Shown in pieces: positions 14,858 through 16,405 of a stretch of 16,405 nt of DNA. The stretch covers positions 1-16,405 of the forward strand of contig JAIUNH010000024.1 in the NCBI GenBank assembly GCA_020161965.1, in the 5' to 3' direction. Position 1 is the first letter of the stretch. Every line of letters starts with the position of its first letter. The position numbers and the translations under genes are program-made. Source of the stretch: Pseudomonadota bacterium (GTDB lineage: Bacteria; Pseudomonadota; Alphaproteobacteria; CACIAM-22H2). The notes under the pieces were generated by a model. It searched no databases. It was not told the DNA's origin and saw only the letters and a program-made list of their open reading frames with translations.

Positions 14858-16165
14858 ATGAAGATGGGCCGTTCCGCACTCGGTGGCATGGGGATCGCGC
14901 TGGCCGCGATCCTGTTCGTGGCGGTGAATTCCCTGGCGGGTCCGCTGCTCCAGGGCCTGCGCTTGGACCTCACGTCCGACAAGCTGTTCACGCTGAGCCA
15001 GGGGACCCGCGCGATCCTGGGTCGCATCGACGAGCCCGTGACCTTGCGCTTCTATTATTCCGAACGTCTGGGCCGCGAGATCCCGTCCTACGGCGTCTAC
15101 GCGGTGCGCGTACGCGAGATGTTGGAGGAATATCGCGACGCCGCGCGCGGCAAGTTGCGCCTCCAGATCATCGATCCGCCGCCCTTCTCGGATGAAGAAG
15201 ACCGCGCCGTCGCCTTCGGCCTGCAAGCCGTGCCGCTGAACCAGCAGGGCGAGACGGTCTATTTCGGCCTCGCGGGATCGAACACGGCCGACAAGGAAGA
15301 ATCGATCGCCTTCTTCCAGCCCGATCGCGAGCGCTTCCTCGAATACGATCTCACCAAGCTCGTCTACAACCTCGCCACGCCCAAGAAGCCGGTCGTCGGC
15401 CTGATGACGATGATCCCGATGGCGGGCGAGTTCCGTTCGATGCGGCCCACGCCGCCGTCGGCCGTCTATTCGCAGCTCACGCAGTTCTTCGAAGTGCGCG
15501 GGATCGAACCCAACGCGACCGAGATCCCGGCCGATATCGGCGTGCTGATGCTCGTACACCCGAAGGAATTGCCGGAATCCACGCTCTACGCGATCGACCA
15601 ATTCGCGATGCGCGGCGGGCGTTTGCTCGTGTTCGTCGATCCGCATGCGGAATCTGACGCCGCGCGCGGCGGCCCGGCGGCGATGGGGGGCAACACTGGG
15701 TCTGACCTCAAGAAGATCTTCGATGCCTGGGGCATCGAGATGGAACCGGGCAAGCTGCTGCTGCATGTCGATTTCAAATTCGACAATGGCGGCCTCGCCA
15801 CGCTGGTGATGGGCACCCATCAATCGCGCGCCACGCCGATGGAATGGTGGCTGGTGATGGGCGATCACAAGCGCGTGGAAGTGCGCAACGTCCACGAAGT
15901 GCGTTACTTCCGGGCACCCGAGTTCAAGGTCTCGCGCAAGGAAGCGACACTCGACGACGCCGTCGATACGCTGGTGTGGGAACCCAACCTGACGGTCGCG
16001 GCCAACGAAGACCATAAGGGCTATCACGCCATTCTCGGCGACTTCCTGGCCGCCGTGCGCGGCGAGAAGGTCGATGTGCCGGGTATTGCGGACGGTGTCG
16101 CCGCCATGCGAATTCTGGAAGCGATGATTTCGTCCTCGGCTTCCGGAAAGCCCATCGCTCTATGA
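14858..16165 (+). CDS. Chimeric protein: GldG-like N-terminal part joined to a Gfo/Idh/MocA oxidoreductase C-terminal part
   Basis: The 435-residue frame has two unrelated halves. Residues 1 to about 298 are GldG-like: an N-terminal membrane segment (MGIALAAILFVAVNSLAG), LTSDKLFTLSQGTRAIL, the motif SNTADKEESIAFFQPDRERFLEYDLTKLVYNL, and FVDPHAE. From about residue 301 (LHVDFKFDNGGLATLVMGTH) to the end, it reads as the C-terminal domain of a Gfo/Idh/MocA sugar oxidoreductase, closing with HAILGDFLAAVRG and SASGKPIAL. Missing are the GldG C-terminal half with its final membrane anchor, and the oxidoreductase NAD-binding domain with its EKP-type catalytic segment. Neither function is likely to be intact. 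The stop overlaps the next gene as ATGA, which fits the oxidoreductase's own operon. A deletion or an assembly join is the likely cause; a designed fusion is unlikely. Confidence 0.85.
   Translation: MKMGRSALGGMGIALAAILFVAVNSLAGPLLQGLRLDLTSDKLFTLSQGTRAILGRIDEPVTLRFYYSERLGREIPSYGVYAVRVREMLEEYRDAARGKLRLQIIDPPPFSDEEDRAVAFGLQAVPLNQQGETVYFGLAGSNTADKEESIAFFQPDRERFLEYDLTKLVYNLATPKKPVVGLMTMIPMAGEFRSMRPTPPSAVYSQLTQFFEVRGIEPNATEIPADIGVLMLVHPKELPESTLYAIDQFAMRGGRLLVFVDPHAESDAARGGPAAMGGNTGSDLKKIFDAWGIEMEPGKLLLHVDFKFDNGGLATLVMGTHQSRATPMEWWLVMGDHKRVEVRNVHEVRYFRAPEFKVSRKEATLDDAVDTLVWEPNLTVAANEDHKGYHAILGDFLAAVRGEKVDVPGIADGVAAMRILEAMISSSASGKPIAL
15743..15769 (+). other. Probable junction between two unrelated operons inside one reading frame
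   Basis: GldG-type sequence is last recognisable at FDAWGIEMEPGK (ending near 15754) and oxidoreductase-type sequence begins at HVDFKFDNGG (from 15764). Between them is the triplet run CTGCTGCTG (15755-15763), which could have served as a short homology for deletion or for a false assembly join. The frame is kept across the junction. Confidence 0.65.
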
Positions 16166-16405
16166 GCCGACTATCGCGCGCAACGCTTGCCACGCTTCCG
16201 GCCGCTGTCTCGCGGCCGAAATTCGACCCGGCCAAGCTCGCGCGCGGCATCGTTCATCTGGGCTGCGGCGCCTTCCACCGTGCCCATCAGGCTTGGTACA
16301 CGCAGCGCGCCATCGAAGCTTCGGGCGGCGATTGGGGGATCACGGGGGCGAGCCTGCGCGGCCTTGACGTGCCCGCCCAGTTGAACCCGCAAGACGGGCT
16401 CTACG
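16162..16405 (+). CDS. Mannitol dehydrogenase / fructuronate reductase family protein, N-terminal part (runs off window end)
   Basis: The 81 visible residues begin MSRLSRATLATLPAAVSRP and contain GIVHLGCGAFHRAHQAWYT, the family's NAD-binding start, then GGDWGITGASLRG and NPQDGLY. This matches the polyol/uronate dehydrogenase group (mannitol 2-dehydrogenase, UxuB, tagaturonate reductase), which reduces keto-sugars or keto-acids with NAD(P)H. The exact substrate cannot be told from this part. The ATG overlaps the upstream stop as ATGA, so it was probably co-translated with a complete Gfo/Idh/MocA oxidoreductase of a sugar catabolic operon, of which only the 3' end remains here. Confidence 0.9.
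   Translation, partial: MSRLSRATLATLPAAVSRPKFDPAKLARGIVHLGCGAFHRAHQAWYTQRAIEASGGDWGITGASLRGLDVPAQLNPQDGLY

Noticed and set aside
13850..16027. A 725-codon minus-strand open frame opposite the gld-type genes
   Set aside because: It is an antisense shadow of three genes with clear family motifs.

Overview
The window reads as chromosomal DNA of a GC-rich alphaproteobacterium, probably Rhodospirillales-like. The evidence is the codon bias, the order argH - lptM - lysA - DUF4175 with a TlpA-type thioredoxin divergent from argH, and a FliG with the EYPQ variant; the organism is therefore probably flagellated. Genes are packed tightly, and no stretch over 170 bases lacks a gene. No tRNA, rRNA, CRISPR array, IS element or phage gene was seen.

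Left part (1-5868). On the minus strand, argH, a small LptM-type lipoprotein gene, lysA and the 5' part of a TIGR02302/DUF4175 membrane protein gene form an apparent operon covering arginine and lysine synthesis and envelope functions. A periplasmic TlpA/ResA-like thioredoxin diverges from argH with only 19 bp between the start codons. It runs tail-to-tail, with a 4-bp overlap, into an isolated minus-strand fliG.

Middle part (5869-13015). This is a two-sided ABC uptake locus. A minus-strand AfuA-type substrate-binding protein faces a plus-strand operon of a second, longer binding protein, a fused two-domain permease, a PotA/FbpC-like ATPase and a Na/Pi cotransporter with a C-terminal PhoU domain. 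The shared 167-bp control region contains an essentially perfect Pho box (CTGTCATTAAACTGTCAC, read on the minus strand). Pho box, Na/Pi-PhoU gene and absence of the tandem tyrosines of ferric-binding proteins together argue that this 'iron-type' transporter imports a phosphorus compound (organophosphate or phosphonate) rather than iron. This is the best candidate for an under-described system in the window.

Right part (13016-16405). A Gld-type ABC exporter set (GldA ATPase, GldF permease, GldG) runs on the plus strand. The GldG reading frame switches at about residue 300 into the C-terminal part of a Gfo/Idh/MocA sugar oxidoreductase, then overlaps by ATGA a mannitol-dehydrogenase/fructuronate-reductase family gene cut by the window end. 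Two unrelated operons are thus joined in frame, by a genomic deletion or an assembly chimera; this is the oddest single feature here.
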